Shown: positions 24,683-34,253, numbered from the stretch's first letter. The stretch: DNA of 41,850 nt from Nitrosomonadaceae bacterium (GCA_021300055.1 JAJTHU010000057.1:1-41850); one strand, 5' to 3'. Translations and numbers: made by a program. The notes: a model not told the origin generated them from the sequence alone.

Positions 24683-25798
24683 CTAATGTCCGGCTAAGAA
24701 GGCCTTGACGGTGTCGGCGTCGATTGACGCATCGGTTGAAGACTGCCCGATGGCGTCGAGCAGAATCAGCCGCAGACGACCGCGTTCGTTCTTCTTGTCA
24801 CGCGCCATGTGCGTGAGCCAAACATCAGGCGCAATGCGTGGTGGCTCAACCTCAAGGCCTGCGCGCGTGATGAGCGCCAATACGCGTTCAGCCTCATCTG
24901 CCGAGATTCTGTTGAGCGACGCCGAGAATTTCGTCGCCAGCGCCATGCCACAGCCAACCGCCTCACCGTGCAACCAAACGCCATATCCGAGCGCAGACTC
25001 AATCGCATGCCCAAACGTATGACCGAAGTTAAGCAGCGCTCGGCCGCCCTGGGGTCGCGTTTCGAACTCGTCATCGGCGACGACCCTCGCCTTGATTTCG
25101 CATGAGCGCTTGATCGCCTCCCGCATAGCTGGAGGTTCCTGCGCATTGAGCGCATCCAGATTTTCCTCGAGCCAAGCAAAGAATGTTGCGTCCAGTGCCA
25201 CACCATACTTGATGACTTCTGCAAGGCCGGCACGAAATTCTCGCGCAGGGAGGGTCTGCAGTACGCTTGGGTCGATCAGCACATGGATCGGTTGGTGAAA
25301 CGCGCCGATCATGTTCTTGCCGAGCGCGTGGTTAATCGCGGTCTTGCCGCCCACTGAGGAGTCGACTTGGGCCAGCAATGTAGTTGGCACTTGCACAAAC
25401 GCGATTCCGCGCTGATAGATTGCGGCAGCAAAGCCAACCATGTCACCGATAACACCGCCGCCGAGCGCAACAAGCAAAGTCTTTCGGTCGCTCGCTGAAA
25501 CGAGCAGCGCATCAAAGATTTGGTTGAGGCTCTGCCAGGACTTTTGGTCTTCGCCATCTGGCAGCAACACATTGCGCACATCCGCGTGACGCGCGCCAAC
25601 AGCGCGCATCAATCTCTCGCCATACAGCGCAAACACGTGTGGGTTGCTCACCACGAACACGCGAGAGAAACCTTTAAGGTCGATCGCTTCCCATCCTGTT
25701 TCAAGGGCGCCATGTCCGATCGCAATTGGATAGCTACGCTGCGCCAAGCGGACATTGACGTGGTCAATGCTCGCCATTGATTGCGGGGCTTCGCTCAT
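24683..25798 (-). CDS. aroB: 3-dehydroquinate synthase
   Basis: A 371-residue enzyme converting DAHP to 3-dehydroquinate, the second step of the shikimate pathway. NAD-binding and metal sites are visible: LVALGGGVIGDMVGFAAA, PTTLLAQVDSSVGGKTAIN, GLAEVIKYG and the zinc-binding NFGHTFGHAIE. Length fits the family (E. coli 362). Three starts are possible: GTG 25807, ATG 25798 and ATG 25777. None has a strong ribosome-binding site, and 25798 is a compromise. It follows aroK by a few bases and is the last gene of the pilM-aroB operon. Confidence 0.95.
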   Translation of the reverse strand: MSEAPQSMASIDHVNVRLAQRSYPIAIGHGALETGWEAIDLKGFSRVFVVSNPHVFALYGERLMRAVGARHADVRNVLLPDGEDQKSWQSLNQIFDALLVSASDRKTLLVALGGGVIGDMVGFAAAIYQRGIAFVQVPTTLLAQVDSSVGGKTAINHALGKNMIGAFHQPIHVLIDPSVLQTLPAREFRAGLAEVIKYGVALDATFFAWLEENLDALNAQEPPAMREAIKRSCEIKARVVADDEFETRPQGGRALLNFGHTFGHAIESALGYGVWLHGEAVGCGMALATKFSASLNRISADEAERVLALITRAGLEVEPPRIAPDVWLTHMARDKKNERGRLRLILLDAIGQSSTDASIDADTVKAFLAGH

Positions 25799-25812
25799 GA
25801 GGTTCACGGCGT

Positions 25813-26403
25813 TTATGAAGAAATGTCGGTCGATCGGGGCGTGGCAGCGTGTGCTTCGATGGCAGAAACAAGGTCACGAGCGACCCGCGCCTTATCTGCG
25901 GCGACCGCCTCGAAGGTCAGATGTGCGACCTCATTGTACAAGGGTGCCCTTTCAGCGAGCAGTGCCTCGAGCTTTTCGCGACCATTGCCACCTGACAGCA
26001 ACGGCCTGGTCTTGCCCGCAGCTTCGCGCTTTGGCGTACTGGCGGTGCGCTGATCAAGCATGTCAAGGTCGGCGCGCAGGTAGATTACCAAGCCACGCGT
26101 ACGAAGCGCCTCGCGATTCTCCTTGCGCAACACCGCGCCGCCGCCGGTAGCCAAAAGCACACCGTCAACTTGTGTCAGCTCTTCAATCAGCGCCGCCTCG
26201 CGGGACCGGAAACCTGCCTCGCCTTCGATTTCGAATATGGTCGCAATCTCGACGCCATTACGCTTAGTCAGTTCGGCATCAACATCGATGAACTCAAGAT
26301 TGAGCGCCTTAGCAGCGAGACGACCAAGCGTGCTCTTGCCTGAACCGGGCATGCCGACCAGAAAGACGCGGCGCAGCGCGTGAGGAGCGGCGTCAGTAGT
26401 CAT
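25813..26403 (-). CDS. aroK: Shikimate kinase
   Basis: A 196-residue shikimate kinase. Walker A GMPGSGKST is at 17-25, the shikimate-binding DVD near 40-42, Arg66 in GFRSREAAL, the GGG motif at 87-89 (LATGGGAVL), and the lid Arg in KTRPLL. AGG lies six bases before the ATG. It sits between pilQ and aroB, the classic arrangement in beta- and gammaproteobacteria. A hairpin in the pilQ-aroK gap (26420-26443) may set the ratio of pil to aro expression. Confidence 0.96.
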   Translation of the reverse strand: MTTDAAPHALRRVFLVGMPGSGKSTLGRLAAKALNLEFIDVDAELTKRNGVEIATIFEIEGEAGFRSREAALIEELTQVDGVLLATGGGAVLRKENREALRTRGLVIYLRADLDMLDQRTASTPKREAAGKTRPLLSGGNGREKLEALLAERAPLYNEVAHLTFEAVAADKARVARDLVSAIEAHAATPRSTDISS

Positions 26404-26419
26404 GAGTGCCTATAAATGC

Positions 26420-26443
26420 GAAGCGGGCCGTCTGGCCCGCTTC
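26420..26443 (-). terminator. Intercistronic hairpin between pilQ and aroK
   Basis: A perfect 10-bp stem, gaagcgggcc and ggcccgcttc, with a 4-base loop. It lacks a proper T run on the minus strand (GCATTTATAGG follows), so it is more likely an attenuator or mRNA-stabilising hairpin than a full terminator. Confidence 0.6.
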
Positions 26444-26463
26444 GAGTGGATTGCGATTGCCGA

Positions 26464-28599
26464 TCAACGAACGGTAAGCTGATCTTTGATGATGCGTGGC
26501 GTGATGAAGATAAGCAACTCGGTCTTTTCATCGCGCTTGGTGGTGGTCTTGAAAAGATTACCCAAAACTGGGATGTCGCCGAGCAGCGGGACCTTGGTCA
26601 CGTCCGTACGCGTGGTCTGCTCATAAATGCCCCCGAGCACGATGGTTTCACCGTTGTCAGCGAGCACTTGAGTTTTCAGCGTGCGCGTGTCGATGGATGG
26701 GATACCGCCAATCAGTGCACCGACGGAGTCTTTCTTGATGTCCAAGTCCATGATCACCTTGTCATCAGGCGTGATCTGCGGCGTGACATCCAAGGACAGC
26801 ACAGCTGGCTTGAACTGTGTCGTGGTACCACCGCTTGACGCCTGCGTCTGGAAACCAATCTCAGTACCTTGGGTGATAGTGGCCTTGCGCTTGTCTGCCG
26901 TAACGATACGCGGGTTCGATACAACCTTACCGCGGTTGTCAGCCTCAAGTGCTGACAGCTCCAAATTGACAACGTTGCCATTGCCAAGATTAAGGAACGT
27001 CAGGCCAAGCTGCCCGGCAGCGGCAACCGGCAGATTGACGTTCAGATCGCCCGCCGTGAATCCCGTCGGCAGCGTGCCGCGCGATATTGCATTAGCTTGC
27101 GTTGCCGTTCCGGAGATGCCGATGTTGCGGCCATCTGCTGTCACACCAGCAGCCGTGCCGAAACGTGCCCCAAGTTGACGTCTAAAGTTATCGTCAGCCA
27201 CGACGATTCTAGCTTCGATCTGCACTTGCCGCACGGGCACATCGAGTTGCGTGAGCAGTCGGCGAACTTCGTCCAGTCGTGCGGGCACATCCTGCACAAA
27301 CATCGTGTTGGTGCGTGAGTCAACGGTCACCGAGCCGCGGCGCGACAATATTTTTTGCTGGCCATCACTCAAGAGCGCGCGTACATCTGATGCCTTAGCG
27401 TACGAAAGCACAAAACTCTCGGTGCGAAGCGGCTCGAGCTCTGTCGTTTGTTGCGCAACTTCGAGTGCAAGTTTTTCTTTGGTAGCGAGCTCATCCGACG
27501 GCGCGATCAGAACGACGTTACCGTTCTTGCGCTTCGACAACCCCTTAGATTGCAAGATGATATCCAGTGCCTGATCCCACGGCACATCCTTCAGGCGCAA
27601 CGTAATGTTGCCGCCAACTGTGTCTGTGGTGATGATGTTCAGACCCGTGAAGTCTGCGATAACCTGAAGAACGGCGCGCACTTCAATACTCTGGAAATTC
27701 AGCGAGAGCTTTTCACCAGCATAGCCTGCCGAGCCCTGCACCATCTTGTTCGGGTCTTCCTTGATGGGCTTCACTTCGACAATGAATTGAGTATCAGTCT
27801 GATAGGCAGAGTACTCCCACAAACCGCGCGGCTCGATCACCATGCGCGTGTTCGCGCCTTGCTCAATCATGTCAACAATGCGAACTGGCGTTGCAAAGTC
27901 CAGCACGTCGAGACGGCGCAGCAAATTCTTAGGTGCCGACGTATTGATGAAGTCGATGATGACAACCTTGCCCTGCTGACGAATGTCGATACCGGTTGTC
28001 GCAGAGGACAAATCAACGATTACGCGACCTTCACCATTCGGCCCACGGCGAAAATCAACATCACGGACGGCGTAACGCGTGACGGCTGCGGCGGGAGCGG
28101 GTTCGGCAAAGCGCGTCACCTGCGCTGTTTCTTTCAGAGTGCCTTGTACGCCCGCGTCGAGCATGATCATCAGCGCGCCGTTGTCGAGAGCCGCGGTGTA
28201 ATTCATCGGGCGACCGAGATTGATGACTAGGCGAGTACGATTGCCTGCTTCAACAATGTTCGCCGTACGTACATCGCCCTGACCGATATCGACGAGTGTT
28301 TTGCCGGTACCATTCGTGATATTCGGGAGGTCAATTGTCACGCGCGCTGGATTGGTGACGGTGAACCCATTAGGTACCGCCGCGAGTGGTGAGCTAAAGG
28401 GGGGGCGCAGGGCAACCTTGCCCCCCGACTGAGGGACGACCGAAAGCGACTCAAGCGCGTTTTGCGCTTGGGCTGCGCCTGCCGCGCAGGACATCGCGAC
28501 GCCCAACGCCAAAATCGAACTAACGCGCGCGAGGCCACCGCGGAGTCGATTGAGCGCTCGCGTGAGACGCAGCATCGGCTGGGAAATGATGGCTTGCAT
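26464..28599 (-). CDS. pilQ: Type IV pilus secretin PilQ
   Basis: A 711-residue outer-membrane secretin through which the type IV pilus passes. A signal peptide ends near residue 46 (AAGAAQAQ). Two AMIN domains (about 50-140 and 175-275) bind peptidoglycan. A secretin/TonB short N-terminal domain (about 305-370) contains LNFQSIEVRAVLQVIADFTGLN-type sequence, a NolW-like domain covers about 405-475, and the secretin channel (about 530-705) includes KVVSNPRIVTADK, ETIVLGGIY and VPLLGDIPVLGNLF. GGAGGAAG precedes the start, overlapping the end of pilP. It is the fifth gene of pilMNOPQ. Confidence 0.97.
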   Translation of the reverse strand: MQAIISQPMLRLTRALNRLRGGLARVSSILALGVAMSCAAGAAQAQNALESLSVVPQSGGKVALRPPFSSPLAAVPNGFTVTNPARVTIDLPNITNGTGKTLVDIGQGDVRTANIVEAGNRTRLVINLGRPMNYTAALDNGALMIMLDAGVQGTLKETAQVTRFAEPAPAAAVTRYAVRDVDFRRGPNGEGRVIVDLSSATTGIDIRQQGKVVIIDFINTSAPKNLLRRLDVLDFATPVRIVDMIEQGANTRMVIEPRGLWEYSAYQTDTQFIVEVKPIKEDPNKMVQGSAGYAGEKLSLNFQSIEVRAVLQVIADFTGLNIITTDTVGGNITLRLKDVPWDQALDIILQSKGLSKRKNGNVVLIAPSDELATKEKLALEVAQQTTELEPLRTESFVLSYAKASDVRALLSDGQQKILSRRGSVTVDSRTNTMFVQDVPARLDEVRRLLTQLDVPVRQVQIEARIVVADDNFRRQLGARFGTAAGVTADGRNIGISGTATQANAISRGTLPTGFTAGDLNVNLPVAAAGQLGLTFLNLGNGNVVNLELSALEADNRGKVVSNPRIVTADKRKATITQGTEIGFQTQASSGGTTTQFKPAVLSLDVTPQITPDDKVIMDLDIKKDSVGALIGGIPSIDTRTLKTQVLADNGETIVLGGIYEQTTRTDVTKVPLLGDIPVLGNLFKTTTKRDEKTELLIFITPRIIKDQLTVR

Positions 28600-28601
28600 G
28601 A

Positions 28602-29138
28602 CTATCTTCCTCCCGGGGCAGGCCCCTCGAGCAATGGAAGAATGCTTTCGCGTTCAGTCCAATCCCCGGCGGTGTCCTGCACAATTTCTTTCAGTTTGAT
28701 TTCGGAATCGCTAACGTCGACGATGAGGCCGAAGTTCTGGCCTAGGTAGTTGCCTTTTTTGACACGATATAAAGTGCGATCTGCGCGCACGAGGGCAAAC
28801 ATGACGCCGTTTTGGTACAGCGTGCCGACCATTTTGATTTGTTCGAGCGGAAAGGCCTCAAGCGGCTCTTTGCGCCGATTTAGGTCTGGTGCGTTGGCGC
28901 CAGCATTCTCCTGCTTGATAGCAAGCTTGCGTGGCTTGAACGGATCCGGGAGGTCAAACCCCTCATACGCAAACGGCGCAAACGGTTTGACTTGCGGTAG
29001 TGGGTCAATCTTGCGTGTGACGCTCTTCTCGGAATCACGCACGAATTGGCGCAGGTCCGAATAGCCCTCGCCGCAACCGGCCAAGATTGCGGGAACAAGA
29101 ATGCACGCCGTGACGGGCTTTAGTCTGCTGATTCGCAT
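28602..29138 (-). CDS. pilP: Type IV pilus assembly lipoprotein PilP
   Basis: A 178-residue inner-membrane lipoprotein that links the PilNO complex to PilQ. The lipobox LAGC (cysteine near residue 22) follows a hydrophobic signal. A long unstructured stretch precedes the beta-sandwich domain with LEQIKMVGTLYQNGVMFALV and YRVKKGNYLG. The ATG at 29138 shares one base with the pilO stop (TGATG) and has a strong GGAGG six bases upstream. A GTG one codon earlier is less likely. Confidence 0.95.
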   Translation of the reverse strand: MRISRLKPVTACILVPAILAGCGEGYSDLRQFVRDSEKSVTRKIDPLPQVKPFAPFAYEGFDLPDPFKPRKLAIKQENAGANAPDLNRRKEPLEAFPLEQIKMVGTLYQNGVMFALVRADRTLYRVKKGNYLGQNFGLIVDVSDSEIKLKEIVQDTAGDWTERESILPLLEGPAPGGR

Positions 29139-29785
29139 CACTTGCCTCCCGGCTTCGCAGCCGACTTCGTCGTCTTGCGCTGCGCGGCGATCTCTTCAGG
29201 GTCGAGGTAACGGTAAGTCTTTGCCTTCGCTTCCATGCTCAGCATACCGTCCTTTAGCGTATCGATCTTCAGATCGTTCAGCAAGACGATACGCGGCAGT
29301 TTGGACACGTCGCTCGCAAACGCTCCGAGGTCGTGGTAATTCCCAGTCACCTTCAGATCGACCGGTTTCTCTGCGTAGAACTCGGTGAAGTTTTCGTTCG
29401 GCGCTGGCTTGAAGAGCTCAAATTGCAACCCACGGCCCAAACCTGCCTGGTTGATGTCAATAATCAATGCTTCGATTTCGGACTTCGTCGGCAGCTGCTT
29501 CAACAGGGCACCAAAAGACTGCTCAATTTCAGCCCGTTGCTGTTGGTAAGCTTCAAGGTTAACCGCGAGCTTCTTTTTCTCAAGGAATGTGTTCTTGAGT
29601 TCGGTTTCCTTCTTCTCTTCGCGATCGAGTTCTTCACGCTGGGCGCTGAACACCGCAAACCAACCACCGACGATGATGGCGGCGAACAACCCGAGAAGCG
29701 CGGCTGCTTTGAATGGCCAAGGCCAGTTGCCCGGGTTTTTCGGGTCAAGCTGCTTTAGTTCTTCTATCCACTTATTCATGTTCAT
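29138..29785 (-). CDS. pilO: Type IV pilus inner-membrane protein PilO
   Basis: A 215-residue bitopic protein. The cytoplasmic N-terminus IEELKQLDPKNPGNWPWPFK, typical of PilO, leads into one membrane span (about 27-48), then a coiled coil (about 52-95) and a ferredoxin-like periplasmic domain (about 105-200). It heterodimerises with PilN and aligns the pilus machine. An ATG at 29779 is an alternative start. It begins three bases after the pilN stop and overlaps pilP. Confidence 0.95.
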   Translation of the reverse strand: MNMNKWIEELKQLDPKNPGNWPWPFKAAALLGLFAAIIVGGWFAVFSAQREELDREEKKETELKNTFLEKKKLAVNLEAYQQQRAEIEQSFGALLKQLPTKSEIEALIIDINQAGLGRGLQFELFKPAPNENFTEFYAEKPVDLKVTGNYHDLGAFASDVSKLPRIVLLNDLKIDTLKDGMLSMEAKAKTYRYLDPEEIAAQRKTTKSAAKPGGK

Positions 29786-29788
29786 GGG

Positions 29789-30394
29789 CTATTTCCCCGC
29801 CGGCTTCGGTGCCGCTGGCGCACCCTTGCGCGGCCCACCCTTGTCATCAGGTTTGGCACGCTTCACGAAAAAGTCTAGGTTGAACTCGTTGGCGCGCTGG
29901 TTGTTCACCATGACGGCCTTGATCTCAATGAGGTTGGGGTTTTCCAAGAATGGAGACGCCTCAATGTTGCGCATGAACGCAGAGACGCGCGCTTGTGATT
30001 GGGTGTAGCCAGTCACGTTCACCTTTGTGCCCGTCTGGCGAATCGATTTCAGGTATAGCCCTTCCGGCAACTGTCGCAGCATCTGGTCGAGTAGCTGTAC
30101 CGGCTCTGAGCGGTTGCTCTGCAACCCTTCGACAACTTGCTTCTTGGCAAGCAGCGATGCGGTTTCTTCGCGAATCTTGCGAATCTCTTCAATCTGCTTG
30201 TCGAGCTTCGCGATTTCGCCAGTTATATACTGATTGCGGCCCTTTTGGTTCTCAACCTCCGCGTTGAAAAAAAACCAAAGCAAACCACAAATGGCCAACG
30301 CGAGCGTGGCGGTCAGGCCGGCGAGAACAGCGATTTGCTGCTGGCGCGCTTTGCGTCGCGCCTCGCGATGCGGGAGTAGGTTTATCCGAATCAT
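29789..30394 (-). CDS. pilN: Type IV pilus inner-membrane protein PilN
   Basis: A 201-residue bitopic protein. It begins MIRINLLPHREARRKARQQQ, containing the INLLP motif that docks into PilM. A membrane span follows (about 23-44), then a coiled coil (about 48-90) and a periplasmic ferredoxin-like fold. The C-terminal tail is Lys/Pro/Gly/Ala-rich (KPDDKGGPRKGAPAAPKP), probably disordered. The start overlaps the pilM stop as ATGA. Confidence 0.95.
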   Translation of the reverse strand: MIRINLLPHREARRKARQQQIAVLAGLTATLALAICGLLWFFFNAEVENQKGRNQYITGEIAKLDKQIEEIRKIREETASLLAKKQVVEGLQSNRSEPVQLLDQMLRQLPEGLYLKSIRQTGTKVNVTGYTQSQARVSAFMRNIEASPFLENPNLIEIKAVMVNNQRANEFNLDFFVKRAKPDDKGGPRKGAPAAPKPAGK

Positions 30395-31488
30395 GACGGG
30401 TCAAACCTTCTCATCGCCAAGCCGCACGCAATCATCAAAGCCGGAGCATCAACTGTGAGCTGGCGTGGCTTGATTTTTGAGGACAACGCCATATTCGCGA
30501 ACGGATTCGCAACTACGGTGTGAACTTGGGTGCGTTGAGCCACCATTTCTTCCAAGCCGTCGAGCATTGCGCAGCCGCCACACAACACGATGTGATCGAC
30601 CTTGCTGAACTGTGTTGACGTGAAGAAGAACTGCAACGCTCTCGATATTTCGAGAACGATCTTTTCGTTAAACGGTTGGAGCACATCAGGCCCGTAGTTC
30701 TCGGGAAGCCCACCAGTCTTCTTCGCAACTTCGGCCTCTTCAACGGGCATGCCGAACTGTCGCGAAATGTCCTGCGTCAGCTGGTAGCCACCGAGCTGCT
30801 GCTCGCGCTGATAGACCTGTTGGTCCTCATGCATGACAGTGACGCGGGTTGTTTGCGCGCCGATGTCAACAATCGCGGTGACGTCTTTGTCTTCAACACC
30901 GGTTGCCGCACCCTTAATCATGTCGAACGCCGCCAAGGCCGCATACGACTCGACATCCATCACGATCGTCTTCAGACCCGCCGCTTCAGCGACCGCGACA
31001 CGGTCTTCAATCTTTTCTTTGCGCGACGCGGCGATCAGGACCTCAACTTCGTCTTCGCTTCCGGGCGAAGGGCCGATGATCTGGAAATCGAGATTCACTT
31101 CATCCAGGCTAAAAGGAATGTATTGATTCGCTTCAGACTGAACTTGGTACTCCATATCATCTTCGCGCTGGTCACCCTTGAGCAGCACCTTCTTGGTAAT
31201 CACCGCAGCAGACGGCAGCGCCATCGCAATGTTCTTGATACGCGTCGCCATCTGCTTGTGGGCGCGCTTCATCACCTCGCCCGCAGCTTCAATATTGGCG
31301 ATGTTTCCGTCTGAGACAGTGTCTTTTGGCAATGGCTCAATCACGTACCGCTCAACGCGATAGAGGCCTTTTCCGGCTTCGGCAATCTCGACCATCTTGA
31401 TAAAGGACGAGCTGATATCGACCCCGATCAGCGGAGGCGCTTTGGCGCGTAGAAACTCAAATTGATCCGCGAGTTTTTCTTTTAGCAT
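30391..31488 (-). CDS. pilM: Type IV pilus cytoplasmic actin-like protein PilM
   Basis: A 365-residue FtsA/actin-like ATP-binding protein that binds the PilN N-terminus at the cytoplasmic face. Nucleotide-binding segments are GVDISSSFIKMVEI (about 22-35), AIVDIGAQTTRVTV (about 200-213) and VLCGGCAMLDGL (about 310-321). It is the first gene of the pilMNOPQ-aroKB operon and is divergent from mrcA. The ribosome-binding site is weak. Confidence 0.96.
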   Translation of the reverse strand: MLKEKLADQFEFLRAKAPPLIGVDISSSFIKMVEIAEAGKGLYRVERYVIEPLPKDTVSDGNIANIEAAGEVMKRAHKQMATRIKNIAMALPSAAVITKKVLLKGDQREDDMEYQVQSEANQYIPFSLDEVNLDFQIIGPSPGSEDEVEVLIAASRKEKIEDRVAVAEAAGLKTIVMDVESYAALAAFDMIKGAATGVEDKDVTAIVDIGAQTTRVTVMHEDQQVYQREQQLGGYQLTQDISRQFGMPVEEAEVAKKTGGLPENYGPDVLQPFNEKIVLEISRALQFFFTSTQFSKVDHIVLCGGCAMLDGLEEMVAQRTQVHTVVANPFANMALSSKIKPRQLTVDAPALMIACGLAMRRFDPS

Positions 31489-31645
31489 GGACGACTACAC
31501 TTTCCGGTAGGCGCGGTCGTGTTTCCCCCGTCGCATACGCCGCTTCTGTTTCGGTCGCGAACAGCCCCAATTAGCCTCGACCCATTGTCGACGGGATGAA
31601 AATCCCCGCAACGAGCCGGATCAGGCCGCCAACTTGATAAACAAC

Positions 31646-31674
31646 TTTACACAATTTACATTAAATCCTAGCAA
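31646..31674 (-). promoter_or_regulatory. Candidate promoter for the pilM operon
   Basis: On the minus strand, TTGCTA (31674-31669), a 17-base spacer, and TGTAAA (31651-31646), each matching four of six consensus positions, in the most A/T-rich part of the 400-base gap between pilM and mrcA. It lies about 160 bases before pilM. The remainder of the gap shows no gene I can support. Confidence 0.3.
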
Positions 31675-31824
31675 CAAGTAGCGGACGTGTAAAGCATTTT
31701 TTCCGAAATGAGGGTTCTGGGCTTGCTCGCACAAGCGCCGATTTCCCGCCCCGTTGCAAGGATCACCGCCACAAAGTTGCCAGAGTTTGGGAGGGCGAAC
31801 AAAGGGGTCACTCGGGCCCGCCGA

Positions 31825-31830
31825 TATAAT
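31825..31830 (+). promoter_or_regulatory. Consensus -10 box upstream of mrcA
   Basis: A perfect TATAAT lies 58 bases before the mrcA start. No good -35 box is found 16-18 bases upstream (the region reads aagggg/ggtcac), so the promoter may depend on an activator or be weak. Confidence 0.4.
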
Positions 31831-31888
31831 CTCGTCATCTTCTGCTTATTGAGGCGCCGGTTCAATCCCGGCGTTGGGTGACGCGAGT

Positions 31889-34216
31889 ATGGGTGTCCGC
31901 TGGTGGTTTTACCCCCTGATCCTGCTGGGGTCGCTGATCTTGGTCGGTATGGGGGTGCTAGCGCTTACCCTCGTACTGCTATATCCAGGCTTGCCTTCCA
32001 TAGAAGCGGTCACTGACTATCGTCCCAAGTTGCCGCTCAAGGTGTTCACCGCCGAAGGCGATCTCATCGGCGAATTCGGGGAGGAGAAACGCTCCTTTGT
32101 GCGCGTGCAGGATTTCCCGGATGTCATGAAACAGGCAGTGATCGCGGCCGAGGACGAGCGCTTCTACCAACACGGTGGGGTCGACTACATTGGCCTCACG
32201 CGTGCGGCAACTGCAATGTTAGCGTCAGGCAAGATCAAGGGCGGTGCATCGACAATCACCCAGCAAGTGGCCCGAAACTTCTTCCTGACCAACGAGCAAA
32301 CGATCACACGGAAAGTAAGCGAGTGGATGCTCGCTTACAAAATCGAGGCCAACCTGACTAAGGATCAGATCCTAGAGATCTACCTGAACCATATTTTCTT
32401 GGGAAACCGCGCCCACGGCTTTGCTGCGGCGAGTCGCGTGTACTTCAATAAAGACGTACGTCAACTGACGGCTGCCGAGGCCGCGATGCTGGCGGGCCTC
32501 CCAAAGGCGCCGTCGCAATACAACCCCTTCAACAATCTCAAGCGCGCCACCCTCCGCCAACAGTACGTTCTGCGGCGCATGGGCGAGCTTCGCTTCTTGA
32601 ACGACGCACAGCTCGCTGCTGCCCGCGCTGAGGTGCTGAAGTTCAACCGCGAGCGCCAGATGTACCCGGTCGTCGCCGACTACGTCGCCGAAATGGCGCG
32701 GCAGGAGGTGTTTGAACAGTACGGCGAGAAGGCCTACGTCAGCGGAATCCGCGTCATCACCACGGTTCGCCGAGCCGAGCAAGAAGCCGCCGTTCAAGCG
32801 CTCCGCAAGGGCGTGCTCGAGTACGACCGACGTCATGGTTACCGGGGCCCAGAGGGGCTAGTGAGCCTACCCGCGAAAAAAGAAGACGTCGATGAGGCCA
32901 TCGACGAGGCGCTGAGCGATAAAGACATCGTTGCCGATCTCATGCCAGCGGTCATTACCAGTGTCGACCCCAAGCAGATTGTCGCAACGACTAAGCGCGG
33001 CGAAGAAATCGTCATGACGGGCGATGCAATCCGATTCGCTGCACGCGCGATTGCCGAAAAGGCGGGGCCCGGCAAGTTGGTGCGCGGCTCTGTGATTCGT
33101 ATCGCGCGCGATGAAAAAGGTGTGCCCGTGATCGCCCAGCTTCCCAAGGTTGAGGCTGCATTCGTTGCGATGGACCCGATTGACGGAAGCGTCCGCGCGC
33201 TCGCGGGCGGCTTTGACTTCACGAGCAACAAATACAACCGTGTGACTCAGGCGCTCAGACAGCCTGGATCCTCGTTCAAGCCGTTTATTTACTCGGCCGC
33301 GTTAGAGAAAGGCTTCACGCCGGCAACGGTCGTCAACGATGCCCCGATCGTCTTTGACCCGGGCCGTAACGCCGGACAAGTTTGGGAGCCAAAGAACTAC
33401 GACGGCAAATACGAAGGCCCGATGCGATTGCGCCAAGCACTCGCCAAATCAAAGAACATGGTATCGATTCGCGTACTGCAGGCAATCACGCCTCAATACG
33501 CACAGGATTATGTGACGCGGTTCGGGTTCGACGCCAAACAACATCCGCCCTACCTCACCATGGCGCTCGGCGCCGGCTCAACCACGCCATTGCAGATGGC
33601 TGGGGCATATAGCGTTTTCGCCAATGGTGGCTTTAGGGTAAAGCCCTACTTCATCAGCAAAATCACTGACGATAAGGGCGGCGTTCTGTTCGAAGCCACA
33701 CCCGCGCGTGCCACGACCGAAGAGAGTGCCACGAACGCCGCAGAACGCGTCATTGATCCGCGTAACGCGTTCATCATGAACTCGATCATGCGCGATGTTG
33801 TTCGCTATGGTACGGCCGCGCGCGCGATGAGCCTTGGGCGCAACGACTTGGGGGGCAAAACCGGAACGACTAACGATCACTTCGACGCGTGGTTCGCTGG
33901 CTTCAGCTCAACACAGGTCGGCATCGCGTGGATAGGTTTTGACAACCCAGCAGACCTCGGCAATAACGAGACTGGTGGGCAGGCAGCGCTGCCGATCTGG
34001 ATGCATTACATGGGTCGCGTGATGAAGGGCATCAAGGAAGCTCCGTTCGAGCCGCCCCAAGGCATCGCCGTTGTACCCATTCCCGGCGAAAGCAAAGATG
34101 GAAAGCCTGCAACAGAATTCGTTTATGTTGAGAACGTTGGAAATGTCGGCGATGGCCCAGCGGCGCTGCGCGAAGCAAACAAGCCGTCCGAAGAAGTAAA
34201 GAACCAGATCTTTTGA
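31889..34216 (+). CDS. mrcA: Bifunctional penicillin-binding protein 1A
   Basis: A 775-residue class A PBP that polymerises and cross-links peptidoglycan. An N-terminal span (about 7-31) is followed by a GT51 transglycosylase domain with the catalytic Glu in AAEDERFYQH (Glu88) and GGASTITQQVARN. The transpeptidase domain has SSFK with nucleophile Ser461, SKN at about 521 and KTG at about 657. An OB-like insertion between the domains is typical of PBP1A. The ATG at 31889 has GGTGA about eight bases upstream; a TTG at 31874 is less likely. Its position divergent from pilM is conserved in beta- and gammaproteobacteria. Confidence 0.96.
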   Translation: MGVRWWFYPLILLGSLILVGMGVLALTLVLLYPGLPSIEAVTDYRPKLPLKVFTAEGDLIGEFGEEKRSFVRVQDFPDVMKQAVIAAEDERFYQHGGVDYIGLTRAATAMLASGKIKGGASTITQQVARNFFLTNEQTITRKVSEWMLAYKIEANLTKDQILEIYLNHIFLGNRAHGFAAASRVYFNKDVRQLTAAEAAMLAGLPKAPSQYNPFNNLKRATLRQQYVLRRMGELRFLNDAQLAAARAEVLKFNRERQMYPVVADYVAEMARQEVFEQYGEKAYVSGIRVITTVRRAEQEAAVQALRKGVLEYDRRHGYRGPEGLVSLPAKKEDVDEAIDEALSDKDIVADLMPAVITSVDPKQIVATTKRGEEIVMTGDAIRFAARAIAEKAGPGKLVRGSVIRIARDEKGVPVIAQLPKVEAAFVAMDPIDGSVRALAGGFDFTSNKYNRVTQALRQPGSSFKPFIYSAALEKGFTPATVVNDAPIVFDPGRNAGQVWEPKNYDGKYEGPMRLRQALAKSKNMVSIRVLQAITPQYAQDYVTRFGFDAKQHPPYLTMALGAGSTTPLQMAGAYSVFANGGFRVKPYFISKITDDKGGVLFEATPARATTEESATNAAERVIDPRNAFIMNSIMRDVVRYGTAARAMSLGRNDLGGKTGTTNDHFDAWFAGFSSTQVGIAWIGFDNPADLGNNETGGQAALPIWMHYMGRVMKGIKEAPFEPPQGIAVVPIPGESKDGKPATEFVYVENVGNVGDGPAALREANKPSEEVKNQIF

Positions 34217-34221
34217 TCTGG
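34204..34221 (+). terminator. Small hairpin overlapping the mrcA stop
   Basis: CCAGATC, loop TTTT, GATCTGG form a perfect 7-bp stem that includes the mrcA stop codon TGA at 34214-34216. There is no T run after it, so it is a weak terminator or a 3'-end protecting hairpin. Confidence 0.35.
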
Positions 34222-34253
34222 CCATCTCCCCCAAGTGATTCGTACTGACTGAA

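Noticed and set aside
27448..28230. 260-codon plus-strand frame opposite pilQ
   Set aside because: Antisense to pilQ domains with clear homology; no recognisable protein features.
31668..31865. 65-codon minus-strand frame in the pilM-mrcA gap
   Set aside because: No ribosome-binding site, no family, and it overlaps the likely promoter region of both genes.
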